Notes under the pieces: model-generated
The model's input: the letters and a program-made list of their open reading frames with translations, nothing else
Database searches by the model: none
What the model was told of the DNA's origin: nothing
Part shown: positions 54,240 to 64,000 of the stretch, one piece after another
Layout of the letters: each line of letters begins with the position of its first letter
Position numbering within the stretch: position 1 is the stretch's first letter
Position numbers and translations under genes: made by a program
Source of the DNA: Paralvinella palmiformis
Taxonomy: Eukaryota; Annelida; Polychaeta; Terebellida; Alvinellidae
Length of the DNA stretch: 64,000 nucleotides
Assembly: GCA_025642065.1 (NCBI GenBank)
Contig: JAODUP010001265.1
Coordinates: 1-64,000 of the forward strand
Reading direction: 5' to 3'

Positions 54240-55300
54240 GATTTCAGTTGTTCCATATAATAGGAAAATTAAATAAAGCTACCTTAGTAGATAGTGTGGA
54301 GTTACATGACGGTGCATTCGTATGATTAAATTGTCTCTTCATATGATCATCCTCTATATTTACGGATTTTATTAGGGACATGTCATCGAAAGAATGAGGA
54401 AGTTTTTTAGTAATAAAGTTGTCCAGGAACGAACAAACTTTGTGTTGATACGTGTCACTTAATTTGAAGATTTTACAGTTTTTGAAAAACGGATCAATAT
54501 GATTGTCATAGCCCATATTATAAATAGTTCGAAGAGTCCTTTTCTGTAAAAGTACATTTTAAGGGATTTATCAATTGTCGTTGCCACAAATTAGAATAAT
54601 ATAAGAGATATATGGCTATATGAGTGCCACGTATAGAAGTTTCTGACTATTTTTAATATGAAAAGGTTTACTTGCTTTATGCAAATGAAGCCCGAGAAAT
54701 CTCATTTTTACACGAGTAAAATGATATCCCCAAAACAAAGACCACAAACACAAGAAGGAAATTGCTGGTTTTCTCTTGGAATTTAGAGCCATTTTTTCTC
54801 AAATGAGTATCATCGACTGAAATGTCCAAGTTGTTAAATAAATATCTTTGGAGCTACATTTGAAAACTATGAATTTAGTTTTTTATTTAAATTTGACGAG
54901 AGACTATTTGCACAAAAGCATTCAAATAAGTTATTCATTTCCACATTTATTCTTTAATATAAGGTGGCAACATTGGCATCACTAATAACGAAAGAATAGT
55001 CTGTTGTGTTTACGTTCAGTAGGATCAAAAGCTAAGTATTGGATTTACTTTAGCTATTTTCAGTTGAATATTGAAAGTACCAGGAGGTAATGGTTTAATA
55101 ATAATGTAGGTCAATGAATATTTAATGTATACAATAGTGTCTTTGGGTAGTTTAGAAGATATTTCATTATGACCTGAACTAAGTTTATGTTTTAATTTGG
55201 TTGTGATTTCAATGACTTGATCTAGTTCTATATATTGCTGGAGCAAACCCGAGGATAGTGGCCTAGTTTTTGAGCAACCCAAACCCAAAAGTTAACAAGC
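54240..55300 (-). pseudogene. Non-LTR retrotransposon remnant, minus strand
   Basis: On the minus strand 55025-55288 resembles the N-terminal part of a reverse transcriptase (ITTKLKHKLSSGHNEIS, then LKIAKVNPIL). The stretch 54244-54540 gives its C-terminal end (QKRTLRTIYNMGYDNHIDPF, FKLSDTYQHKVCSFLDNF, LSTKVALFNFPIIWNN), in correct order for one element. The middle is broken. Inactive. Confidence 0.75.
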
Positions 55301-55558
55301 AGTGCAGTGTACCAAACGAAATATCTTGTTATCAGGATTCAAAAACTGTCTGATGCCCTCCTGAGATATTGACTAACAATTTGTCAACCATGTCATAATA
55401 TAAAAAAAGTACATTTATGTAAAGCGAAAGTCACATGTTGATTGTATATAGTATACAATACATGCATGGCATGTTACTAGCAGTGCTACACCATGCTTTA
55501 ATCGTATGTTATAATAAATCATTAAAAAAACGTAAAGGTAGTTTATTGTTGTACCGAT

Positions 55559-55744
55559 GATGATGATTGATGTTTTACGGCCACTTTTGTGCACAAGGTA
55601 GGCTAAATGGGCCGAGCGACCTCCAAAGGTAATGAGACGAAGTGAAAGACGAAACAACCTTCAGATATACCCACGCCGGGATTCGAACACGGGTGGTAGT
55701 GATCTGTGGTCCAGCACGCTACCGCTAGACCACGGAGGCGCCCC
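55559..55744 (-). repeat. SINE family A, minus strand, with perfect 16-bp target duplication
   Basis: Complete copy from the ATC tail (55559) to the head ggcgcccc (55744). The 16 bases ttattgttgtaccgat at 55543-55558 recur exactly at 55745-55760. This defines the element borders and shows LINE-type retroposition. Confidence 0.92.
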
Positions 55745-55758
55745 TTATTGTTGTACCG

Positions 55759-55800
<42 letters not shown>

Positions 55801-56542
55801 CTTTTGTAATCACATTAATTTGCTCCATTTTGGATATCAATATTGTCATGACATGGTGTACATGTATAGCAAGATTAGATTATGTAATGGATGTTAATAT
55901 GGATATGATATTTGCTAATTTCTAAATATTAGAAACATTATCAAATAATTTCAAAACAATCCTCTTGCAAAGTAGTCGCTGTTGATTTAACCATCCACAA
56001 CATTATCACAATAGTTTTTTTTATGCAATTAGATATTTGTGATACATATTAAGTAATACTAGAGATCCATTTCGTTGTATAGATCCTTTGGTTAGTCAAA
56101 TACATTTAATATGTTGTGATAGTTCTTATTCTGAAAAGATGACATCAGAGAATAAACTAATTGAATCCATTGCTATTTGTGCTAAGCACGAAATACTAAG
56201 ACATTATGCATCTTATTACCTCAGAGACTGATATCCAAAATAAAATAAAAAGATAAATGAAACTCGATATACAAACTTTGTGAATTACCATGTGAATATG
56301 ATTTGATATGCAAATATGCAAATACGATCATATAGGTGTACTACACTGGTTTATATTCACACAATCACCAGTTTAATGATACCGCTATCAATGCAATAAG
56401 CATGTTTGGAAAATAATAAGAATGCGTAACATATTGTTAAAGTTCCACGTTCAGTCAAGTCATTGCCAGCGATTCTTCATTGTTACTTTTTTTCAGTATC
56501 ACTATATATAGCCAAAGCTGATATGGTGTGTGGGTTTGTGTA

Positions 56543-56716
56543 CCATGCCTCGAAATAGACCTCATCACTGAATGGTAGAGTTGCCATACATTTACATGCT
56601 CCATGCCTCGGAATAGACCTCATCACCGAATGGTAGAGTTGCCATACATTTACATGCTCCATGCCTCGGAATAGACCTCATCACCGAATGGTAGAGTTGC
56701 CATACATTTACATGCT
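56543..56716. repeat. 58-bp tandem repeat, three copies
   Basis: Three units of 58 bases starting ccatgcctcg (56543, 56601, 56659). Units 2 and 3 are identical; unit 1 differs at two positions. It lies at the 3' edge of the decayed minus-strand gene family copy. Confidence 0.9.
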
Positions 56717-58900
56717 GGTGAATACGGTTAATCATTGAGTAAGCAGGTAGAGTTGGCATTACCCATTTTATCAGTACATGCACATATGAGTTCGTTCAAC
56801 AACTCCGGGGCAGACACCCCTTGGTTCATCAACTTTGGCTGGAATTTGTTGTTGACATCCATCTCATAGCCATAACTGACTGCATCTGGTAGCTGTTGGA
56901 AAGACTTGTTTCCCGATCACGACTTGGCAGAAAGCACGCAACAAATGTACATTCAAGGACTCCCCTGTTGATCATACATCCGAAAAATGAAGGCCATGCA
57001 TACCTTTAACTCATGTCTTCTCTACTGATTTCCAGCTGCTGACCCATAGACCCCAAGGTCTGGAAATATTCGGATTGTTGCATTATTAATCGGAATTTTA
57101 TTCCCTTGCCATTGCCATAGAACGTACTCGCCGTATCGCCACCACTAATTAAGTACATGGGAATCATTACTGAAAGCTGGTCATATATTGTGTGTACTGG
57201 AATAAACCACTTGAGTGATGCATGTTACCCTCGTGTCCAGTGGAAAAATAGATGAACTGCGCACGCATATCTTGATGGTGATACAAAAGACGGATCAGTA
57301 CGTCCGTACATGGACTGCAGATAACAATGGACGCTGTTCCGAGGTCTACCGCGTTTATTGCATGGAATATGATTCTGGTATCGGCCTCTCTTTATTTGAT
57401 ATTCTTTTTATGATCTTGAATTGGGTCCACTGTGCGCTACCACATGTGCTTTCTCCCAAGCCCTCCACCAAGGTACAGGTGCTGATTTTCGCGCAAATGT
57501 CAACCTGCACTGGAGATGAATAGCTTAGAATAACACTCTAAAAGATTCGATTTATTCTCATTTCTGCTCTCCAATCCTTGGGAATCTCTAAATCAAGTTC
57601 TCTTCTCTTGTGCAAGATATTTTGTGTTGTTCTCACAAATAACAGTCAAATACAATATGGACCTGCGGGTAAGCCTGACTACAAGTGTCTCTGATTCCAT
57701 GTATGACAAGAAAGAATTAGCCATAGCTTTGTAGTAGGTGCGTTCTCATCATCTGCATTGTTGTATGAATTCTCATTAGTTAGCCACATGGCTGATTTCT
57801 GTATAAGTTAGTTCACCAATTGTTGAGATGCTTCACATGACATCTCCTCTGAAGAATAGTACTCATTTATAAACTTTGTCGGATTCTTCATTCGTCGACT
57901 AAGTGTACCAATTATACGACGGATAATGCATTCGTCAATTGATGACTGTTCCTGTATGGTTTCTTCTTCATCTTGGGCGTCTTGCGATTCCTGTTTGAGT
58001 ACTTGTTCTAACTCATTAGCCTTACGTAGTGCATCACTGATTTAGATATATCCTGAGCAAACAAGATCAGATAACATGGGACATGATATGCATGATATCT
58101 CGGGCCATTCTTCAAGGAGTTGCTTCTTCAAGTGGTGAGATCAGTTGTAGTTGTCCTAATTTCCAATGTTATCATTAAGAGAAGCAAGGTCTTGGAATCG
58201 CCTCCCGAATGAAGAAAACAGAAACACCTAATTGTCAAAAACAATTGTGTTCCGATGTTCATGAATTATTTACTGAATAATTTCAAGTGCTCGTGCAATG
58301 CATTTCGGATTTACATATCGTGGGTAAAACACTTCCTGTGATAACATGCGACAAAGGCAATACGGTCGGCATTGCCAACAATCGTGCTATCATCTATTCA
58401 GCACGTCGTTCTTTGGCTGCTTCAAGTACAGTTTCATACATATTAGTAGCATCACAACTAGATGTTGGTTCAGTTTCAACCATTGACCACTTATTCAGGT
58501 TATTGGCACAGGAATACTTGTAATTTGTGAAGCATCGTTCATTACATATACAACAGCTATTTTTCCAGTCAAAAGTAGATATGTCACACTTTGGTCGGGT
58601 AAATAGATTGCATGCACTTTGACCACCATCTTGGTCTACACTAATAGCAAACCTTTGTTTTGCGCATTTTGCGATATGTTGACTATTACAGAAGGTACTA
58701 CGACCTGATGATTGTTGTATCTGATATAATATCAGCTTCATTAGATACTAGAAGCTCTGGCTGTTGCAAGTAAAGAAACCATTTGATCAATATCTGGGGA
58801 AGTAGCTGGTCTATTTCTGGTGAATGTTTTATCATAAAATATACATTGGTTGGCATTAAAGACGTCAATCTAGGTACTCTTTGGAGCACTGGGTACACTA
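56717..58900 (-). pseudogene. Decayed copy of a multi-copy uncharacterised protein family, minus strand
   Basis: Minus-strand fragments in order: near 58394-58741 CDISTFDWKNSCCIC and WSMVETEPTSSCDATNMYETV; near 58330-58380 AFVACYHRKCF; near 56770-56910 QLPDAVSYGYEMD, APELLNELICACTDKMG and NSTC. These match the start (Cys pairs, then YHxxCF) and Cys-rich end (YGWxxD...PxxAPexLLxLIxCxC) of a large protein family that I know as uncharacterised and often repeated in invertebrate genomes. Many stops and shifts. Probably transposon-borne; function unknown. Confidence 0.65.
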
Positions 58901-60190
58901 AATTCGCAATCCATCATAAGTTTCAATCAGCTTCTGAAAACACATGAAAATTATTGGGCTTGTTAGGAATATTAAGTACTACGAAGCAGTGAAACGGCCA
59001 TGAAACGGATAATTGAAGTTACTACACATCTAGTTCACTATACGCGAAGCATAATAAAGCAAGATCCATTAACCAAAGCAAACGAAGGCGGAAAAGTAGT
59101 CACAGATACGATACACATTTTAAACCATTAGACATGAAGGAAATTAATCATGTTCTTCGAAGTAACCATGTCAATTACTAGTCGCTTCACCTGCAAGTCA
59201 ATATGGTCAATGGACAGTACGTATCCATTTCTTTTTCCATTGTTTAATGATACTAATACCACACGCCAATTACTAACCATGTCTAAATTATTACACAGTA
59301 CAGGTGTAATAATTTAAGGTGAGATAACATCGAAGAATAATATAACGAATAGAACAGCAGTAATATATTAATAGTTTATTAGTTCAACAGACCATCATCA
59401 TCTAAAAAGGGTTAATAAAATATTGATAATGTTATTTTATATGTGCAAGGCCCAACAATATTTGTGATACAATTATATGTATTTATAACCTGATATCCAT
59501 TGTCCAGATATCTTCTCGGAACTGAACGTTTTGGAATCACTGCGTATATGATATGGCTGAGAAAGGGTTAATTGTCCCCAAACCCAATAATATCCTATAC
59601 GGGCACCAGGCAGTTCCATAATACCGATAACAAGACCTTTCATTTGGTATATTACACTGCTTGTTAACTTTGGGGGTAATGGGTTGTCATCTATTAGGGG
59701 CCACGCTGCTGCTCCACTAATAGTTTCTAAAATTATAATGTTAATTTTGTATGTTTTCAAAATGTTATTTCAGTTTCACCTGAAATATGTTTGTTATCTA
59801 TTTTTAAAGCGTGGGGCAAGTTTTATTTATTGTTTTGTTTACCTATTGCTTGTTTTAGCACCGACCACGTATTTTTCTTTTTTTTAACTAAATTCAAGGA
59901 AATAAAAGCAATAGTTTCTTTTTAGCTCACGTTTAGTTTTATTGAATAAATGAATGAAAGCAATGCAACGGTTTCTACAGTTGTCTTACAAGTTTCATTT
60001 TGCATAATTCACTTTATATCTGGAAGTTGTCAATAAGGCAGTTGAGCCCCATGGTTCGTATATTTCTTTGACCGAAGGAACGACTTTGTCGAATATATAT
60101 TTAAAGACTTAAATGAATTTATAATGTATGGCATGGCTACTTCGAGGATTTATTAAATCAGGTGCCCAAAGTAGAGCCAGTTAATTTTGA
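58901..60190. other. Intergenic stretch, nothing recognised
   Basis: AT-rich, with no coding pattern, element ends or long repeats seen on either strand. Confidence 0.5.
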
Positions 60191-60199
60191 TAACTGCAA

Positions 60200-61060
60200 T
60201 ATAAGATTTGTCAGACGACCGACAATGTTTGGCATGTGACAATACTGGTCCAGAAGTTATCAATATGTTGATCACCCATGAGAAGATAGATAAGGCCATT
60301 TCAAGTTTGCATAATAGTAAATCAACAGGATTTATTATTCCATCAGCTCATGAAAAGTGGCATACGTGGACAAATGTTGAAAGTAATAGATCAATGTATG
60401 AACAATTAAAAGCATGTGTACGCATCTTGTGCTTTGTTCGGATACGGCAGGGGGTTTGCAAAAATAGTTGAATGCGTTAGAAAGATACTGCAGTAAATGG
60501 GGGATGAATGTCAATTTGCAAAAATCTAAAGTAGTTGTATTCCGAAATGGTGGAATTAATAAGAAAACTGAAAAGTGGTGTTACAAAGGTAAATTTCTTT
60601 AGTACCAAATTATAAATATTTAGTAATTGTTTTTAGTTGTTTATTAAAGTGGCATACGGAACACGATGCATTAGCAAAGCAAGCAACTAAAGCTGTAATT
60701 AATTTCAGGAAATTAGAATCACTATGTAATGGAATACCATGTTCAACGTATTTTAGCTTGTCTGATAAGGTGGTATTACCTATGTTATATTATATTACTC
60801 GTATATTTTTGTAAATGTAAAATTTCTTATAGTGACGAGTAGGTCATATTATGTTTTGGATTTGTATGTTTATGAGGTATTTGACCCTCCAGCAAATATC
60901 ACAAGGCATATTATGTTGCGGTTGAGAAAGTTCCGTTTTCTATGCGTGGAGACTATATTTCATGGTCTCCGCATTCAAGAAAAGTTGATCTAGAGCTGTA
61001 TATTCCATGTACTATTTGCGTCTTTGGAGGGACGCCGTTTAGTTGTCTGGCCTGGTTATC
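60200..61060 (+). pseudogene. Non-LTR retrotransposon remnant, plus strand
   Basis: ITHEKIDKAISSLHNSKSTG (60269-60328) matches the conserved N-terminal block of LINE reverse transcriptases. Further on, WGMNVNLQKSKVVVFRNGG (about 60499-60555), then DALAKQATKAVINFRKLESL and CSTYFSLSDKVVLPMLYY (about 60667-60795) are later blocks of the same ORF in correct order. The YxDD core is missing and frames change, so it is dead. Confidence 0.75.
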
Positions 61061-62080
61061 CAGCATTTAAATGACTGTAGCAGGCACAGTACGCTCTTAA
61101 AGCATGTACTCCTGACTCAGGAATAGAAACACTGCATCGCATCTCGAGCGGTGGCATTGGCCACAGCTGGCGTGGTTGGAGTGTTTTATAAAATAACCTT
61201 AGTTGCATATAAAATTAACCTTAGTGGTATGTGGGAATATAATTATCTTTCCAAAGTCCAATTATGTCCAGTTTATACTATGTCATTCAAGGCTAGCTCT
61301 AATCTGCTTGTCGTAAATAACATTTAAGAACGTTATTATTACAATAGTTTGAATAGCAAATATTAGGTCTGGTTTGAAAATGTTAACATATAGTTTTAAC
61401 AGTACCGAAGCTACTAGTGAACCAGCTAAACTTGGAAAAGGCCTCTAGAGTTATTTTAACGGGATTTTTTTTTAATAGCAGATATCCATGTGGAATCAAT
61501 CATGGATGACAACAAATATGTGAGGGGATGTTATTGTCAATTTTAGGTTTGAATGTCTTTTTCAAGGTTATACAGCTTATCAAGGTAACAAATGGCGTTT
61601 TCACAAGTATAGTTGTCTAAGTAGCTTATAATTGCAACAGAAGCCTGATAATTGTCACGAAAAATGTTTTGAACCATTCTTCAAATCCAAATAAGTGAAC
61701 ATTTGAAAATCCAAAGTGGTGGCCACTTTTTTCTCCAAATGGCATTACATAACTTTGGATATAATAGCAAGTTCGAATCCTGGACATGGCATTATAGTAG
61801 GAGGAGCTTTTCATCAAACCAGACAACTGGCAAGGTTTTCGCCATCGAAAATGCCATATTATTGTAAATTCTAAATGACTGACACACACCCTGCTTCTTC
61901 CTTGGGAGCAATGGACGAAGCCACCAGTTTCACTAAGCTCCCTGTGACAACCGCATACTTGCTGCCCATTCTGCAGGCGTTTTATGGCTATTTCACACCA
62001 CATTAGCCACAATTAATACTGCTGACCAACCACTTTATAGTAGGGGCGAGGTATTGGTGTGGGAAAATCACAAGTTTCAA
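61061..62080. other. Intergenic stretch, weak traces only
   Basis: No confident coding segment. The part from about 61640 may be the diverged 5' side of the family copy that becomes recognisable at 62085. Confidence 0.4.
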
Positions 62081-62084
62081 AGTG

Positions 62085-63163
62085 TCTTCGTTCTGATGGG
62101 AGGACTTCACATCTGTTTTAACTTCTTTAAAAGCATTGGCTAACACATGGACAGTGCAGAACTGGATGACCTATGGACTGAGACAGGTGTATATTCAGCT
62201 AATACCATTGAGACCATGTTGGATGGCAAGATCTACTACCGTTCTGATAGAGAACGTCAATTCATGGCTGGCTGACCATGGCTATGAACATGATGTGGCA
62301 GTTGAAGAGTTCGCCCAAAGTGTGGGCTAAGTGATTAAGAAGCACAACAACGATGACCATAGAGCAAACCTCTGCACCGGAATCGACCATCTGTCAGATG
62401 CACTTGGTAATGAGGAGGTAGTGTCACTCATGGAGGAGTTTGACCAAATGCACTCTGATAATACATACTTCATGTTGTGATCAGCTTATATGAGCATGGT
62501 TGAGATCTGAGAGGGATGGCAACTGGATTCTACATCTAGAAACAAGCATTGGTATGCTGCTATGGCTGACGACAAATGACCACACAATCTATGCAGACAT
62601 GAAACTCCCCGAAAAAACAGCACCAGAAGTCCATGAAGAATGTCTTGATGGAAACATTGTAGTGAAGAGGACCAAAAGGCAATTCAGGCAAGTCCCCGCT
62701 GATGAGGCAACTGAATGAATCAACAGGACATGCAAGATGCATAATGGTATCAAAAGAAATGATTAAGCCAGAGGCAGGTTTTACGTTACATGGTCAGAAT
62801 GATCGGGCATTTATAAGAAACCAGGTCACTCTAAATCTAGAATATGACAATGAGGAGACAGTTTTCTGCCATTCTGACAGTCTTCCTTCTCGAACAAGGC
62901 GTGATGCTGATGATGTGAAGAAGCCTGCTACGCAACTCCGAGAATTTGATGTGTCCAGGTTACGCATGAAATCAGCAGAAGAGGATGGAGACACCTACTC
63001 AGAAACTATGGACAAACCTCTGGTGTTTCTGCCAACAAAAGACATTGCACCATGTGAGGTGGCCAGTGATCGTTTAACTGCAGAAGAGAGAGATATGCAG
63101 GCAGTCATTGTCAATGTGAAGGAACTACTAGCGGAGGCCACTACAGGATTCTATGATAACTAA
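62085..63163 (+). pseudogene. Second copy of the multi-copy uncharacterised family, plus strand
   Basis: Fragments in order: FVLMGGLHICFNFFKSIG (about 62088-62141), ELDDLWTETGVYSANTIETM then LDGKIYYRSDRERQF, RANLCTGIDHLSDALGNEEV, SAYMSMVE, and SERDGNWILHLETSIGM with DHTIYADMK (62503-62610). These match the middle of the same family (LGGFH...SGLxDxWxExGV...MLxGKxYxR...FWxxYMxMVxxLLxFIRAERDGNWxLHL). TGA occurs at 62716 where a Trp would be expected, and several shifts are present. An open 153-codon tail (62702-63163) follows. Not an active gene. Confidence 0.65.
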
Positions 63164-63935
63164 ATAATCATCGATCAAACAATTTTGCTGACCTGTAAAA
63201 GCTAAAGTGTCTACTACACATAATGTAAAGAAAACAAACAGATCCAATCCCTTGTGAAGCCCCATGAATGACAGACCTTTGACGACCTAAATGGTGTTCA
63301 TGCAGATTGCAACAATTTTCTTTGGAGAACACATAACCAAAGATGATATTGCGTTAGATCGCTATATAGGGAAGGACTCAATCAAGCGATTGGTACGATC
63401 AAAGAGAGTGGGCAAAAATAATCCAATTCGCAAGTTTATTGAAGGACCACAATTTTCGCACGCACGCACATTTATAGTTTGTGCGTGTCTTGACACTACC
63501 GCGTACAAAAATGATCTTTGTAGACAGAGGTAGTAGAAGATCATTATAGAGAAAATATATAGTTTTGACCATACAGAATGGTATTCTGCTAATATAACAC
63601 TCACCTTTACTGGTGGTGATTTTCTCTTGGTCGTTTCCTTATACAAAGCCTTACAAATTGGTGATATATTATGTTTGTGAAAATGTGTGTGTGTGCGCGC
63701 GCGTGCATGTCTCTATGTGTTCGTGTGTGAACGCTTGAGAGCACAACTGTGTAGCAACATACAGTGAAATGGCGGTGTACATTATATTTTTACCGTTGGC
63801 AGATGGCAACATGGCAATGTTTAGTATATTTTTGGTACTTAGAAATAAACAGTTCCTCCACCACAAGGAGGATATAAATACTTAAGAGAACAAACTTTAT
63901 TTTTGTTATTATTTATTTTTGTTATTATTTTGTTA

Positions 63936-63974
<39 letters not shown>

Positions 63975-64000
63975 GTTTCATGACTACTATAACATTTGTG
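63164..64000. other. Window end, no gene recognised
   Basis: 63291-63450 keeps a short open stretch (IFFGEHITKDDIALDRYIGK) that may belong to the upstream decayed copy. A GT/GC tract lies at 63686-63706 and an ATT repeat at 63939-63974. Confidence 0.4.

Noticed and set aside
56543..56716. CRISPR-like array
   Set aside because: Contiguous 58-bp tandem units without spacers in a eukaryotic genome.

Overview
This window is animal nuclear DNA from an intron-rich, AT-rich genome packed with CA, TA, TC and ATT microsatellites. The transposon load (tRNA-derived SINEs, non-LTR remnants, hAT-like and pogo/Tigger-like elements) and the coding style suggest an invertebrate, probably a lophotrochozoan such as a mollusc. 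That placement is inference, since no species-diagnostic sequence was recognised.

From about 106 to 51754 on the + strand lies the 3' part of one very large gene, reconstructed here as 35 exons with GT-AG borders and consistent intron phases (about 8.7 kb of coding sequence, roughly 2,900 residues; the start lies before the window). Protein order: a laminin-G (LamG) domain split over exons 1-3, an unusual Cys-rich segment, about 32 EGF-like repeats (exons 4-23), then LamG - EGF - LamG - EGF - LamG (exons 23-32), about 19 more EGF repeats (exons 32-34), one transmembrane helix and a 37-residue cytoplasmic tail ending ELLI. The LamG/EGF alternation, the single helix, and the tail length with its FERM-binding-like and PDZ-binding-like motifs identify it as a Crumbs (crb) homologue, the apical polarity determinant of epithelia. 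It has far more EGF repeats than I recall for the fly or human proteins.

Three exons (25, 26 and 35) each need a one-base correction to stay open. Exon lengths and flanking phases agree with exactly one missing or extra base in each, so assembly error (or a damaged allele) is more likely than biology.

The introns hold mobile-element remains: at least three tRNA-derived SINE families, a non-LTR reverse transcriptase remnant at 2.4 kb, a 754-bp hAT-like element with TIRs and a near-perfect 8-bp duplication (26381-27134), two related pogo-like elements of which the shorter is an internal deletion of the longer (27600-27955; 41154-41843), a third TA-flanked element (36811-38362), a CpG-rich TIR element (45850-46324), a fold-back element (40609-40850) and a pogo/Tigger remnant with a CENP-B-like DNA-binding segment (50048-51471).

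From 51.8 to 64 kb I see no intact gene. This part holds the likely 3' UTR, SINEs (one with a perfect 16-bp target duplication), two non-LTR remnants (54.2-55.3 kb minus, 60.2-61.1 kb plus), a 58-bp tandem triplet, and two decayed copies in opposite orientation of a multi-copy family of uncharacterised proteins (56.7-58.9 kb minus, 62.1-63.2 kb plus).
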